Part shown: one piece after another, positions 27,474 through 36,874 of the stretch
Layout of the letters: the number at the start of each line of letters is the position of its first letter
Numbering within the stretch: the stretch's first letter is position 1
Assembly: GCF_024642105.1 (NCBI RefSeq)
Contig: NZ_JAHEBT010000053.1
Coordinates: 62,001-126,000, forward strand
Source of the DNA: Flavobacterium sp.
Lineage (GTDB): Bacteria; Bacteroidota; Bacteroidia; Flavobacteriales; Flavobacteriaceae
Length of the DNA: 64,000 nt
Direction: 5' to 3'
Notes under the pieces: generated by a model
Told to the model about the DNA's origin: nothing
Database searches by the model: none
The model's input: only the letters and a program-made list of their open reading frames with translations
Made by a program: the position numbers and the translations under genes

Positions 27474-29855
27474 ATGATTTCAAAAAAAATTAGCCTATTC
27501 TGTTTGCTGTTGTTGAGTTGCTTATTGGCAACAGCTCAAGAAAAATTCACCCTAAGCGGAACTATTAGTGATAGTAATAGCAACGAAACATTAATTGGAG
27601 TCAACCTCTTTATTCCTGAATTAAAAACAGGAGTAACCACAAACGAATATGGTTTTTATTCGATAACTATTCCTAAAGGCAACTATAACATTCGAATTAG
27701 CTATATGGGTTATCAAACCCTTGAAGAATCCATACAATTAAACCAAAACACCAAAACTAATTTCAAATTGTTGACTAATGAAAATACGTTAAAAGAAGTC
27801 ATCATAACGGATACTAAAACAAAAACGGATATTCGGAAACCTGAAATGAGTGTCAATAAACTTTCAATTTCAGCTATCAAAAGAATGCCTGTAGTTTTAG
27901 GAGAGGTTGATGTTTTAAAATCCATTTTGTTACTTCCTGGTGTAACGAACGCTGGCGAAGGAGCCTCTGGATTCAATGTTCGTGGTGGTGGAGCCGACCA
28001 AAACCTAATTCTGTTAGATGAGGCCACTATATTTAATTCATCTCACGTATTTGGTTTTTTCTCTGTTTTTAATCCAGATGCCATCAAAGATTTAAAATTG
28101 TACAAAGGAGGTATTCCAGCTCGTTTTGGAGGCAGAGCATCTTCTGTTTTAGATATTTATCAAAAAGACGGAAGTAGTAAAGAATTTCATGCTAATGGAG
28201 GTATCGGTTTAATCTCAAGTCGCCTTTTAATTGAAGGTCCTTTGGTAAAAGATCGAGGTTCTTTCCTAATTGGAGGCCGAAGTTCGTATGCGCATCTATT
28301 CATGAAATTATCAAAAGACCAAAAAAATAATGCCGCTTATTTTTATGATTTGAATACTAAAATGAGCTACAAACTTAACCCGAACAACAACTTGTATTTA
28401 TCTGGTTATTTTGGCCGCGATGTGTTTAGTTTAGCCAATAGTTTCACTAATATTTACGGAAATTCTACGCTTAACTTGCGTTGGAATCATTTATTTTCTG
28501 ACAAACTATTCTCCAATTTGTCTTTAATCTATTCGGATTACTATTATGGTTTAGATTTGGATTTTGTAGGATTTCAATGGGATTCTGGAATCAAAAATTA
28601 CAACATCAAATACGATTTCAAAAACTATATTTCGGACCGATTCAAATTGAATTACGGACTCAATGCAATCTATTATGATTTCAATCCTGGCATCATCAAA
28701 CCGTCAAGTACTACTTCAGGAATTAACTATTCGCAATTGGATAAAAAATATGCTTTCGAACCTGCATTGTATATCAATGCTGACCAAGAACTGTCTACGA
28801 AATTCTCAGTTTCTTATGGATTGCGATACAGTTTGTTTTACCGTTTAGGACAATCCAATTTGAATGTATATGCTAATAACAATCCGGTAACTTTTAATAC
28901 CAATATGCAGATTTATGAAAAAGCAACTCCTATTGGTACACAAACCTTTCAAAAAAATGATGTATTAAAAAGCTACAGTTATGTAGAACCTCGTTTTTCT
29001 TTGGCTTACCAATTCAATGAAAAGCAATCGGTAAAAACCAGTTACAATCGTATGGTACAGTACCTTCAATTAATTTCTAACACTTCTTCTCCTACACCAT
29101 TGGATGTTTGGACACCAAGTGATACTTTTATCAAGCCTCAAATTGCCGACCAAGTAGCTTTGGGTTATTTCAAAAACTTTACCAATGAAAGTTACTCTTT
29201 GGAAGTTGAAGCTTATTTCAAAAAAGTACAAAACCGAATTGACTATATCGACGGAGCTGATTTGATTGCCAATAATGCTTTGGAACAGGTTATTCTTAAT
29301 GGACAAATGCGATCGTACGGACTAGAAGTAATGCTAAAGAAAAGCGAAGGTCGTTTGAATGGTTGGGTTTCTTATACTTTATCTAAATCGCAACAACAAA
29401 CTCCTGGCAGAACTACTTTAGAATCAGGGATAAACAACGGACAATGGTACAATTCAGCTTATGATAAAACACACAATTTAGCCATAACAAGTTCGTACCT
29501 TTTAAATGAAAAATGGTCTTTTGGAGCTAATTTCGCTTTACAATCTGGACAACCTATTACCTACCCTAACGGTCAGTACCAATACTTAGGTATCACGATT
29601 CCTAGTTACGGACTTCGAAATGAGAATCGCCTACCTGCCTACCATCATTTAGACATTTCGGCTACATTAACCCCTCGTAAGAACAACAATCGCAATTGGA
29701 AGGGCGAATGGGTTTTTAGCATTTATAATTTGTACAATAGAAAGAATGCTGCGGCGATTAATTTCAGACAAAATAGACAAACCGGAACTAATGAGGCGGT
29801 CAAAACTTCTATTTTCGGGATGGTTCCAGCTGTAAGTTATAATTTCAAATTTTAA
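27474..29855 (+). CDS. TonB-dependent outer-membrane receptor with carboxypeptidase-like domain
   Basis: A 793-residue protein with a signal peptide (about 1-21, ending ATAQ). A carboxypeptidase-regulatory-like beta-sandwich (about 22-105, FTLSGTISDSNSNETLIGVN) precedes a plug domain (about 120-230, GEVDVLKSILLLPGV and FNVRGGGADQNLILLDEA) and a 22-strand barrel to the C-terminus (SYNFKF). The start was moved from TTG 27408 to ATG 27474, where the signal peptide begins. With the DUF4249 lipoprotein 5 bases downstream it forms a receptor-lipoprotein pair, probably for uptake of an unknown ligand; it is not a SusC/SusD pair. Confidence 0.9.
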   Translation: MISKKISLFCLLLLSCLLATAQEKFTLSGTISDSNSNETLIGVNLFIPELKTGVTTNEYGFYSITIPKGNYNIRISYMGYQTLEESIQLNQNTKTNFKLLTNENTLKEVIITDTKTKTDIRKPEMSVNKLSISAIKRMPVVLGEVDVLKSILLLPGVTNAGEGASGFNVRGGGADQNLILLDEATIFNSSHVFGFFSVFNPDAIKDLKLYKGGIPARFGGRASSVLDIYQKDGSSKEFHANGGIGLISSRLLIEGPLVKDRGSFLIGGRSSYAHLFMKLSKDQKNNAAYFYDLNTKMSYKLNPNNNLYLSGYFGRDVFSLANSFTNIYGNSTLNLRWNHLFSDKLFSNLSLIYSDYYYGLDLDFVGFQWDSGIKNYNIKYDFKNYISDRFKLNYGLNAIYYDFNPGIIKPSSTTSGINYSQLDKKYAFEPALYINADQELSTKFSVSYGLRYSLFYRLGQSNLNVYANNNPVTFNTNMQIYEKATPIGTQTFQKNDVLKSYSYVEPRFSLAYQFNEKQSVKTSYNRMVQYLQLISNTSSPTPLDVWTPSDTFIKPQIADQVALGYFKNFTNESYSLEVEAYFKKVQNRIDYIDGADLIANNALEQVILNGQMRSYGLEVMLKKSEGRLNGWVSYTLSKSQQQTPGRTTLESGINNGQWYNSAYDKTHNLAITSSYLLNEKWSFGANFALQSGQPITYPNGQYQYLGITIPSYGLRNENRLPAYHHLDISATLTPRKNNNRNWKGEWVFSIYNLYNRKNAAAINFRQNRQTGTNEAVKTSIFGMVPAVSYNFKF

Positions 29856-29860
29856 GCATC

Positions 29861-30682
29861 ATGAAAAAAATATATTTCTTTTCGGTTTTTATATTGAGCT
29901 TGTTGATTAGTAGTTGCGAAGAAGTTATCCCTTTAGACCTAGATACTGCTCCACCAAAATTAGTAGTTGAGGCTGCAATTGTATGGAAAAAAGGAACAAC
30001 AGGAAGCACTCAAAAAATCAAATTAAGCACTACTACTAGTTACTATAGTGGGACTACAAGCAAGGTTTCAGGAGCGACTGTGTTCATAAAAAATAGTTCT
30101 AATACTACCTTTACTTTTACTGAAGTACCCAATACAGGAGAATACAAATGCTTAAATTTTGTACCCGTAATTGGCGAAAATTACACCTTAACAATAATCA
30201 GCAACGGAAATACCTATACTGCTAATGAAACATTGCAATCGGTAGCGCCCATAACTAATGTAGAACAAAACAATCAAGGTGGATTTTCAGGAAAGAATAT
30301 TGAACTAAAAGCATATTACATTGATCCTATTAACATTACTAATTATTATTTATATAAATACACCTATTCAAGTCAGGTAACTTCAAATTTTTATGCCGAT
30401 GAAGATGTGTTTTTTAATGGAAATCCATTTTTTAGCATTTCTCAAAACGACAAATTGAAAGCAGGAGACAAAGTGGAAATCAATCATTATGGTATTTCTA
30501 AGACCTATTTTAATTACATGTCGGTTTTAGTTAGCATTGCAGGTAACAGCGGTGGCGGGCCTTTCCAATCACCACCAGCTACCGTAAGAGGAAACATAAT
30601 CAACACGACACAGCCAGATAATTTCCCTTTAGGTTACTTCTCTCTGAGTGAATATGACACTGTGAATTACGTGGTACAATAA
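29861..30682 (+). CDS. DUF4249 family lipoprotein
   Basis: A 273-residue lipoprotein: signal sequence with lipobox LLISSCEE (Cys near residue 19), then CEEVIPLDLDTAPPKLVVEA, the characteristic opening of DUF4249. The mature part looks all-beta. In Bacteroidetes DUF4249 genes commonly follow a TonB receptor of the type found 5 bases upstream, so the two are surely cotranscribed and probably act together at the outer membrane. Its ligand is unknown. Confidence 0.85.
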   Translation: MKKIYFFSVFILSLLISSCEEVIPLDLDTAPPKLVVEAAIVWKKGTTGSTQKIKLSTTTSYYSGTTSKVSGATVFIKNSSNTTFTFTEVPNTGEYKCLNFVPVIGENYTLTIISNGNTYTANETLQSVAPITNVEQNNQGGFSGKNIELKAYYIDPINITNYYLYKYTYSSQVTSNFYADEDVFFNGNPFFSISQNDKLKAGDKVEINHYGISKTYFNYMSVLVSIAGNSGGGPFQSPPATVRGNIINTTQPDNFPLGYFSLSEYDTVNYVVQ

Positions 30683-30724
30683 ATACAAAAATATCCAATA
30701 ATGTAACCCCCAAATTTTATCCCC

Positions 30725-31183
30725 ATGATACCCTCTAAATCTTTATTAATTGTTCTTTTTATTTTGGTAATTTCCACATCTTGTAAATCCAGTTTCATTA
30801 ATACAACTGAAACAAAAAAAACTATTGTTCCAACTACAATACCTTTTGACATTACTAACAAAACTTGGAAAATAACTATAATGAATTTTGAAACTATCCA
30901 AGGAGAATCATCTGATTACTATTTAACATTGAACAAATCAACAGAAAGATTTCAGTCAAAGGCAGGTTGCAATCAAATTACAGGAGAATTCAAAATAAGT
31001 AATCAATTGATTTCATTTTCAAAAATAGCTTCGACAAAAATGTATTGTATGGAAACGATGAAAACTGAAGAAGCTTTTCTGTCAATTTTGTCGAATCCAA
31101 GTAAGTTTGCAGTTATTGATTCTTCAAGATTTGTGTTATTTAGCGATGATATGGTTATTGCTCAATTTGATTTAGTACAATAA
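30725..31183 (+). CDS. META-domain (HslJ-like) lipoprotein
   Basis: 152 residues with a signal and lipobox (VISTSCKS). The mature domain contains NKTWKITIMNFE near the start and the AGCNQITGEFKIS block with a Cys, followed by MYCMETMKTEEAFLSIL, the paired-cysteine pattern of META domains such as E. coli HslJ. META proteins are envelope proteins connected with stress or protease inhibition; the exact role is unknown. It lies 42 bases after the DUF4249 gene with no terminator between, so it could be the last gene of that operon. Confidence 0.78.
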   Translation: MIPSKSLLIVLFILVISTSCKSSFINTTETKKTIVPTTIPFDITNKTWKITIMNFETIQGESSDYYLTLNKSTERFQSKAGCNQITGEFKISNQLISFSKIASTKMYCMETMKTEEAFLSILSNPSKFAVIDSSRFVLFSDDMVIAQFDLVQ

Positions 31184-31229
31184 TCTCATCAGATTAATTT
31201 TCCGATATAAATAAAACTAATAATTTAAA

Positions 31230-31237
31230 TATCTTTA
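31230..31237 (+). promoter_or_regulatory. Possible promoter -7 box of the thiamine pyrophosphokinase gene
   Basis: TATCTTTA is one base off TAnnTTTG, 18 bases before the ATG. Confidence 0.4.
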
Positions 31238-31255
31238 CAGCACAAAAAAATCAAA

Positions 31256-31918
31256 ATGTCTTCACACCATATCGTCAGAGATGACCAAGAACCTGCTTTA
31301 ATTATTGCCAATGGTGCGGCTTGCCAACCCGAGTTATTAGGACAATTATTAGAATGGTCTCCACTTGTCGTTGTACTCGACTCTGCTATGGAACGCGTGA
31401 TGGAACTGGATATCAAAGTAGATGTTTTATTGGGAGATTTTGACCGTGATTTCAACCCTAAAAAATACCAAACAGAACAATTTCCAATTGAAATTATTCA
31501 TACTCCCGATCAAAACAAAACGGATTTAGAAAAGGCTTTTGATTATTTAATCAAGAGAAATATTCCTGCTGTAAATGTGGTTTGGGCAACGGGACGAAGA
31601 GCTGATCATACCATAACTAATATTACTAATATCAGTCGGTATCGTGATGCATTGAAAATTGTAATCTTAGACGACCATTCTAAAGTATTTTTATTACCTA
31701 AAAAATTCGAAAAATGGTACCCTGCCAATACCCCAATTTCTTTAATTCCAATAGGACATGTAACCGGAATTCATTCTTCCAATTTATTTTACCCACTTCA
31801 AGATGATACGCTTACTATAGGTTATCGCACTGGAAGTAGCAATCATGTAGCTCAAGATGGTATTGTCACAATTGAACACGAAGAAGGCGATTTGCTAATG
31901 ATGGAATGTTTTGATTAA
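31256..31918 (+). CDS. Thiamine pyrophosphokinase
   Basis: A 220-residue enzyme transferring pyrophosphate from ATP to thiamine to give thiamine diphosphate. Motifs seen: ANGAACQ in the N-terminal nucleotide fold, VDVLLGDFDRDF with the metal-binding Asp residues, TPDQNKTDLEKAFDY, and GRRADHTITNI. The C-terminal beta domain contains GYRTGSSNHVAQDG, which would hold thiamine. No TPP riboswitch is visible upstream. The next gene, rlmF, starts 37 bases later with its own promoter box. Confidence 0.88.
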   Translation: MSSHHIVRDDQEPALIIANGAACQPELLGQLLEWSPLVVVLDSAMERVMELDIKVDVLLGDFDRDFNPKKYQTEQFPIEIIHTPDQNKTDLEKAFDYLIKRNIPAVNVVWATGRRADHTITNITNISRYRDALKIVILDDHSKVFLLPKKFEKWYPANTPISLIPIGHVTGIHSSNLFYPLQDDTLTIGYRTGSSNHVAQDGIVTIEHEEGDLLMMECFD

Positions 31919-31940
31919 TCCATTCCAAAATTAGATTGAT

Positions 31941-31948
31941 TATCTTTG
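31941..31948 (+). promoter_or_regulatory. Promoter -7 box of rlmF
   Basis: TATCTTTG fits TAnnTTTG only 7 bases before the ATG at 31956, predicting a leader of 5 bases or fewer. Confidence 0.5.
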
Positions 31949-31955
31949 TCTCGAA

Positions 31956-32909
31956 ATGGAAAAACAACAAGAAAAAACAAGCACTCAAAAACCGAATTTA
32001 CACCCTCGAAACCTTGATAATTCGGGCTATCATTTTGGCCAATTAATTGATTGTTGTTCTGAACTTAGGCCTTTTGTTTTTACTAATGTGCATGGCATTC
32101 AAACTATTGATTTCGCCAATCCCGAAGCAGTAAAAACGCTAAACAAGGCATTATTAACTTTTCATTTCGGAATTCAAAATTGGGATATCCCTAAAAATTA
32201 CCTCTGCCCTCCTATTCCGGGTCGTGCTGATTATATTCACTATCTAGCTGACTTGTTAGCTTCAAGCAACAACGGAATTATTCCAAAAGGTGAAACTGTA
32301 CAAGGTTTAGACATCGGAATTGGAGCCAATTGCATCTATCCGATAATAGGAAATGGTGCCTACGGCTGGAGTTTTGTGGGAACTGATATCGATGAAAATG
32401 CGATTCAAAATTGCAAAAAAATCATTCAAAATAATCCCCAACTAATCGACGTAATTAGTTTACAACTACAAACCGAATCGCGTTTTATTTTTAAAAATAT
32501 CATTACTCCTGAAGACAAATTTGCTTTTACTATTTGTAATCCTCCCTTCCATAAATCACAAGAAGAGGCCAACAAAGGGACGCTCCGAAAAATATCCAAT
32601 TTAAAACAGCAAAAAAGCAAAGAAGCGGTACTTAACTTTGGGGGTCAAAATGGCGAATTATGGTGCGATGGTGGCGAACTGCGTTTTATTACTCAAATGA
32701 TTTACGAAAGTGTAAAGTACCCTTTAAATTGCATGTGGTTCACCACTTTGGTTTCAAAAAAAGAAAACCTTTCTACGATTTACAAAACTTTAAACAAAGT
32801 AAATGCTGTCGAAATAAAAACGGTTGATATGGCTCAAGGCCAAAAAATAAGTCGTTTTGTAGCTTGGACTTTTATGACTTTGGAACAACGAAAAAACTGG
32901 CAATTCTAG
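31956..32909 (+). CDS. rlmF: 23S rRNA (adenine-1618-N6) methyltransferase RlmF
   Basis: A 317-residue SAM-dependent methyltransferase that makes m6A1618 in 23S rRNA. It opens with LHPRNLDNSGYHFGQLI and has the SAM-binding LDIGIGANCIYPIIG and the catalytic N6-adenine motif NPPF (in ICNPPFHKS). The block NGELWCDGGELRFI is also typical of RlmF/YbiN. Length agrees with E. coli RlmF (308). The promoter box lies almost against the start codon, so the mRNA may be leaderless. Confidence 0.92.
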   Translation: MEKQQEKTSTQKPNLHPRNLDNSGYHFGQLIDCCSELRPFVFTNVHGIQTIDFANPEAVKTLNKALLTFHFGIQNWDIPKNYLCPPIPGRADYIHYLADLLASSNNGIIPKGETVQGLDIGIGANCIYPIIGNGAYGWSFVGTDIDENAIQNCKKIIQNNPQLIDVISLQLQTESRFIFKNIITPEDKFAFTICNPPFHKSQEEANKGTLRKISNLKQQKSKEAVLNFGGQNGELWCDGGELRFITQMIYESVKYPLNCMWFTTLVSKKENLSTIYKTLNKVNAVEIKTVDMAQGQKISRFVAWTFMTLEQRKNWQF

Positions 32910-33001
32910 ATTAAAACAAACTCTAATTTCACAAATTACACTAGTAATCTGCGATAGAAAATGGAATGAATTGTAATTACAAATTGGGTGCTTAGACCTC
33001 T

Positions 33002-33032
33002 TTTGTGTCTTGATTTGAATTAAGTATCTTTA
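33002..33032 (+). promoter_or_regulatory. uvrB promoter giving an almost leaderless mRNA
   Basis: TTTG (33002-33005), a 19-base spacer, and TATCTTTA (33025-33032). The ATG of uvrB begins at 33037, only 4 bases after the -7 box. Confidence 0.6.
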
Positions 33033-33036
33033 CCAA

Positions 33037-35028
33037 ATGAATTTCCAAGTAGTATCTGATTACCAACCCAAAGGCGACCAACCACAAGCGATTGAAAAAT
33101 TAGCGCGTGGAATTAATGACGGTGAACAATTCCAAACTTTATTAGGAGTAACGGGATCTGGAAAAACATTTACGGTGGCGAATGTCATTCAGGAGGTACA
33201 ACGACCTACTTTGGTTTTGGCACACAATAAAACCTTGGCCGCTCAATTGTATTCGGAATTCAAACAATTTTTTCCAAACAATGCGGTAGAGTATTTTGTT
33301 TCCTACTACGATTACTACCAACCCGAAGCCTTTATGCCGGTTACAGGAGTCTTTATTGAGAAGGATTTATCCATTAATGAAGAGTTGGAAAAGATGCGTT
33401 TAAGCACGACTTCTTCTCTCCTTTCAGGCCGAAGAGATATTCTTGTGGTCGCTTCTGTTTCCTGTTTGTATGGTATCGGAAATCCCGTAGAATTTCAAAA
33501 AAATGTGATTACTTTAGAACGCGATCAAGTCATCTCAAGAACCAAATTACTACATAGTTTAGTACAAAGTTTATACGCTCGTACCGAGGCGGATTTTACT
33601 CCAGGAACTTTCCGAATTAAAGGTGATACAGTCGAAGTTTTTCCAAGTTATGCCGATGAAGCATTTCGCATTCACTTCTTTGGTGACGAAATCGAAGAAA
33701 TTGAAAGTTTTGATGTCAAAAACGCACAGGTGTTAGAGAAGTTTGAAAAACTAACAATCTACCCTGCCAATATGTTTGTGACTTCGCCCGATGTTTTGCA
33801 AAATGCCATTTGGGAAATCCAACAAGATTTAGTCAAACAAGTCGATTATTTTAAAGAAATTGGAAAGCATTTGGAAGCCAAGCGTCTCGAAGAACGTACT
33901 AATTTCGATTTAGAAATGATTCGGGAATTAGGATACTGTTCAGGTATCGAGAATTATTCCCGTTACCTTGACGGACGAGAAGCTGGAACACGACCGTTTT
34001 GTTTATTGGATTATTTTCCAAAAGATTACCTTATGGTGGTAGACGAAAGTCACGTAACCTTATCGCAAGTTCATGCTATGTATGGCGGTGACCGAAGTCG
34101 AAAAGAAAACTTAGTCGAATACGGATTTCGATTGCCTGCCGCTATGGACAACCGTCCGTTGAAATTTGAGGAGTTTGAAGCGATGCAAAATCAAGTCATT
34201 TATGTCTCTGCAACGCCTGCCGATTATGAATTACAAAAAACAGATGGCGTTGTGGTAGAACAAGTCATTCGTCCAACAGGTCTTTTGGATCCTATCATTG
34301 AAGTACGACCAAGTTTGAATCAAATTGACGATTTGATTGAAGAAATCCAGCAACGCTGCGAATTAGACGAACGTGTTTTGGTGACCACTTTAACCAAAAG
34401 AATGGCGGAGGAATTAGCTAAATATTTGACCAAAGTAGCTATTCGTTGCCGCTATATTCATTCTGATGTCGATACTTTGGAGCGTATTGAAATCATGCAA
34501 GATTTGCGAAAAGGTCTATTTGATGTGTTGATTGGTGTCAACTTATTACGTGAAGGTTTGGACTTGCCTGAAGTGTCTTTAGTTGCTATTTTGGATGCCG
34601 ACAAAGAAGGCTTTCTGAGAAGCCATCGTTCATTAACACAAACCATTGGACGTGCTGCCCGAAACTTGAATGGAAAAGCCATTATGTATGCTGACAAAAT
34701 TACCGACAGCATGCAAAAAACGATTGATGAAACCAATTACCGAAGAACAAAACAGATTAATTTCAACGTGGAAAACAATCAAGTTCCTCAAGCCTTAAAT
34801 AAAAAAATAGATTCTGCTTTTACCAAAAATCCTTTGGTCGAATACGAATTGGAACATACTTTAAACGTAGCCGCGGAACCCGAAACAGCTTATTTATCTA
34901 AATCAGAAATTGATAAATTAATTCGAGAAAAACGCAAATTAATGGAAAAAGCGGCCAAAGAATTGGACTTTATGCAAGCCGCAAAATTGCGTGACGAAAT
35001 CAAAAAATTACAAGAACAAGCCGACTAA
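33037..35028 (+). CDS. uvrB: Excinuclease ABC subunit B (UvrB)
   Basis: A 663-residue helicase-like damage-verification subunit of nucleotide excision repair. Walker A is GVTGSGKT (37-44); the beta-hairpin that inserts between DNA strands is marked by YYDYYQPEAFMP; VDESHVT is the DEAD-box equivalent; GRAARN is helicase motif VI; the C-terminal UVR domain binding UvrC is at about 625-660 (IREKRKLMEKAAKELDFMQA). No uvrA or uvrC is close by. The following epimerase gene begins 11 bases downstream. Confidence 0.97.
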   Translation: MNFQVVSDYQPKGDQPQAIEKLARGINDGEQFQTLLGVTGSGKTFTVANVIQEVQRPTLVLAHNKTLAAQLYSEFKQFFPNNAVEYFVSYYDYYQPEAFMPVTGVFIEKDLSINEELEKMRLSTTSSLLSGRRDILVVASVSCLYGIGNPVEFQKNVITLERDQVISRTKLLHSLVQSLYARTEADFTPGTFRIKGDTVEVFPSYADEAFRIHFFGDEIEEIESFDVKNAQVLEKFEKLTIYPANMFVTSPDVLQNAIWEIQQDLVKQVDYFKEIGKHLEAKRLEERTNFDLEMIRELGYCSGIENYSRYLDGREAGTRPFCLLDYFPKDYLMVVDESHVTLSQVHAMYGGDRSRKENLVEYGFRLPAAMDNRPLKFEEFEAMQNQVIYVSATPADYELQKTDGVVVEQVIRPTGLLDPIIEVRPSLNQIDDLIEEIQQRCELDERVLVTTLTKRMAEELAKYLTKVAIRCRYIHSDVDTLERIEIMQDLRKGLFDVLIGVNLLREGLDLPEVSLVAILDADKEGFLRSHRSLTQTIGRAARNLNGKAIMYADKITDSMQKTIDETNYRRTKQINFNVENNQVPQALNKKIDSAFTKNPLVEYELEHTLNVAAEPETAYLSKSEIDKLIREKRKLMEKAAKELDFMQAAKLRDEIKKLQEQAD

Positions 35029-35039
35029 TTACATTGCCG

Positions 35040-36050
35040 ATGGAACTGATTTTAAAAGCTTACGACCTCAAATTAAAACACACTTTTACCATTTCCAGAA
35101 AATCAATTGATGTGCAGCCTTGCGTAATTGTAATTTTAAAAGATGGTGAATTAACCGGTTTTGGCGAAGCTTCTTCCAATCCTTATTACAATATTACGGT
35201 ACCTATGATGATGGCTGATTTAGAAAAAATTAGATCCATCATCGAATCCTCAGGAACTGAAACACCCGAGGCTTTTTGGTCTAAAATGCATCCCTATTTG
35301 AAAGACAACTTATTTGCTTTGTGCGCTTTAGACAATGCATACAATGATTTGTACGCGCGTAAAAAAGGAAAGAAGTTATATGAATTATGGGGCTATACCA
35401 TTGAAAAAAATCCATTGACTGATTACACCATCGGAATAGCTCCTATCGAAAAAATGGTAGCCAAAATGGAAGAATTACCTTGGCCTATTTATAAAATTAA
35501 ATTAGGAACACAAGAAGACATTGCCATTGTGAAAGCGCTTCGACAACACAGCAACGCTATTTTTAGAATTGATGCCAATTGCGGTTGGGAAGTCGATGAA
35601 ACGATTCGAAATTCAATTGAGTTGAAAAAACTTGGCGTAGAATTTTTAGAACAACCTTTACCAGCAGACGATTGGGAAGGACATAAAGAAGTGTACAACC
35701 ATTCTGCCTTGCCCGTAATCGCAGACGAAAGTTGTATCAAAGAAGAAGACGTAGCGAAATGTTTTCATCATTTTCACGGAGTCAATATCAAATTAGCCAA
35801 ATGTGGCGGACTTACTCCTGGAAGACGAATGATTCAAGAAGCCAAACACTTGGGTTTACGAACCATGGCAGGTTGTATGACCGAATCTACCGTGGGTATT
35901 TCTGCCATTGCCCACCTATTACCTGAATTGGATTATGTCGATATGGATGGTCCTTTATTACTAAGTGAAGATATTGCTAGTGGTGTTACCATGGAGTTCG
36001 GAAAAATTAGTTATGCTGAAGGCAACGGAACCGGAGTGCATTTATTCTAA
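35040..36050 (+). CDS. Dipeptide epimerase of the enolase superfamily (L-Ala-D/L-Glu type)
   Basis: A 336-residue enzyme with an N-terminal capping domain and a TIM barrel. Catalytic and metal residues visible in order: the KxK motif in YKIKLG, Asp in RIDANCGW, Glu in LEQPLP, Asp in IADES, Lys in VNIKLAKCGG, and DMDG near the C-terminus. This set matches the muconate-lactonising subgroup dipeptide epimerases that recycle murein dipeptides. The exact dipeptide is uncertain. TTG 35034 would add two residues; ATG 35040 is preferred. It is 11 bases after uvrB and so probably cotranscribed. Confidence 0.85.
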   Translation: MELILKAYDLKLKHTFTISRKSIDVQPCVIVILKDGELTGFGEASSNPYYNITVPMMMADLEKIRSIIESSGTETPEAFWSKMHPYLKDNLFALCALDNAYNDLYARKKGKKLYELWGYTIEKNPLTDYTIGIAPIEKMVAKMEELPWPIYKIKLGTQEDIAIVKALRQHSNAIFRIDANCGWEVDETIRNSIELKKLGVEFLEQPLPADDWEGHKEVYNHSALPVIADESCIKEEDVAKCFHHFHGVNIKLAKCGGLTPGRRMIQEAKHLGLRTMAGCMTESTVGISAIAHLLPELDYVDMDGPLLLSEDIASGVTMEFGKISYAEGNGTGVHLF

Positions 36051-36069
36051 ATTAAATACTTTTTAAATG

Positions 36070-36077
36070 TACCTTTG
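36070..36077 (+). promoter_or_regulatory. Promoter -7 box of the DUF1456 gene
   Basis: TACCTTTG fits TAnnTTTG, 14 bases before the ATG at 36092. Confidence 0.55.
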
Positions 36078-36091
36078 TAAAAAATAAAACC

Positions 36092-36553
36092 ATGACCAAT
36101 AACGATATCTTTAAAAAATTACGTGTAGCATTGATGTTACGTGATGACCAAATAGTTGAAATTTTAGAATTAGTGGATTTTAGAATTTCAAAATCAGAAT
36201 TAGGTGCGTTCTTCCGTGATGAAAAGCACGAAAACTATATGGAATGTGGCGACCAAGTGTTACGCAATTTCTTGAATGGTTTGGTGATTCATTTGAGAGG
36301 CACTAAAGAAAATCCTAAAAATCCCAATGAGGTTTTAGCCAAACACAAAGCTGAAATTCCGAAAAAAGAAAACACAAAAGATAGACCTGAATTTAAATCT
36401 AGTCCAAAAGATCCAGAAAAATCAAGAGGAGATCAGAAACCTAAATCATTTACTGGAGCAAAAAAACCGTTTAAGAAAAACAACGCTAAAGCGACTCCAA
36501 AAGTACAAGTAGTAGAAAAAGTACAATTCAAAAACGGTAAGAATAAAAAATGA
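36092..36553 (+). CDS. DUF1456 (YehS-like) protein with basic tail
   Basis: A 153-residue cytoplasmic protein. Residues 1-70 show the DUF1456 repeat pattern: NDIFKKLRVALMLRDDQIVE and then KSELGAFFRDEKHENYMECG with DQVLRNFLNGLVI. The remaining 80 residues are Lys/Pro/Asn-rich and look disordered. E. coli YehS belongs to the same family; the role is unknown. Its stop codon overlaps the next gene's start (ATGA), so the two are translationally coupled. Confidence 0.82.
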   Translation: MTNNDIFKKLRVALMLRDDQIVEILELVDFRISKSELGAFFRDEKHENYMECGDQVLRNFLNGLVIHLRGTKENPKNPNEVLAKHKAEIPKKENTKDRPEFKSSPKDPEKSRGDQKPKSFTGAKKPFKKNNAKATPKVQVVEKVQFKNGKNKK

Positions 36554-36804
36554 GAAAACTAATTTTAAGTATAGCTGTTGTATTTTCTTTAAGTTCTTAC
36601 GGTCAGACTAATTCAGCTGAAAAAACAAAAGAAATACTCCCGGAAGATATTGCAGTATTTATTGATTCTAATTTGGCAAAATCTGAAGTAGTAAAATCAC
36701 TAAATCCTAATGATATTGAATCGATGAATGTGATTAAACGAGACACTATTATAGATTCTAAAAAATACAAAGGTCAAATTTTCATCAAACTGAAAAAGAA
36801 ATAA
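36550..36804 (+). CDS. Small secreted protein with a TonB-plug-like motif
   Basis: 84 residues with a signal peptide (about 1-18, ending SSYGQ). The mature C-terminal part, LNPNDIESMNVIKRDTIID followed by YKGQIFIKLKKK, resembles the short plug segment of Bacteroidetes TonB receptors and related energy-transduction proteins (pattern: I-x-P-x-DI-x-S-x-x-V-x-K ... Y-x-G-x-I-x-I-x-x-K). No barrel follows, so this is a free-standing plug-like domain. It overlaps the DUF1456 stop by 4 bases. The function is unknown. Confidence 0.65.
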   Translation: MRKLILSIAVVFSLSSYGQTNSAEKTKEILPEDIAVFIDSNLAKSEVVKSLNPNDIESMNVIKRDTIIDSKKYKGQIFIKLKKK

Positions 36805-36822
36805 TCCTTCTATAAAAAAACA

Positions 36823-36857
36823 AAAAAATCCTGAGCTTTCACTCAGGATTTTTTATA
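36823..36857. terminator. Bidirectional terminator between the small secreted protein and sucC
   Basis: AAAATCCTGAG, loop CTTTCA, CTCAGGATTTT, flanked by A- and T-runs. Confidence 0.85.
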
Positions 36858-36874
36858 TCAATATGTTTTTCTAA

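Noticed and set aside
31184..31255. TPP riboswitch before the thiamine pyrophosphokinase gene
   Set aside because: The gap is short, AT-rich and lacks the CUGAGA-type conserved core.
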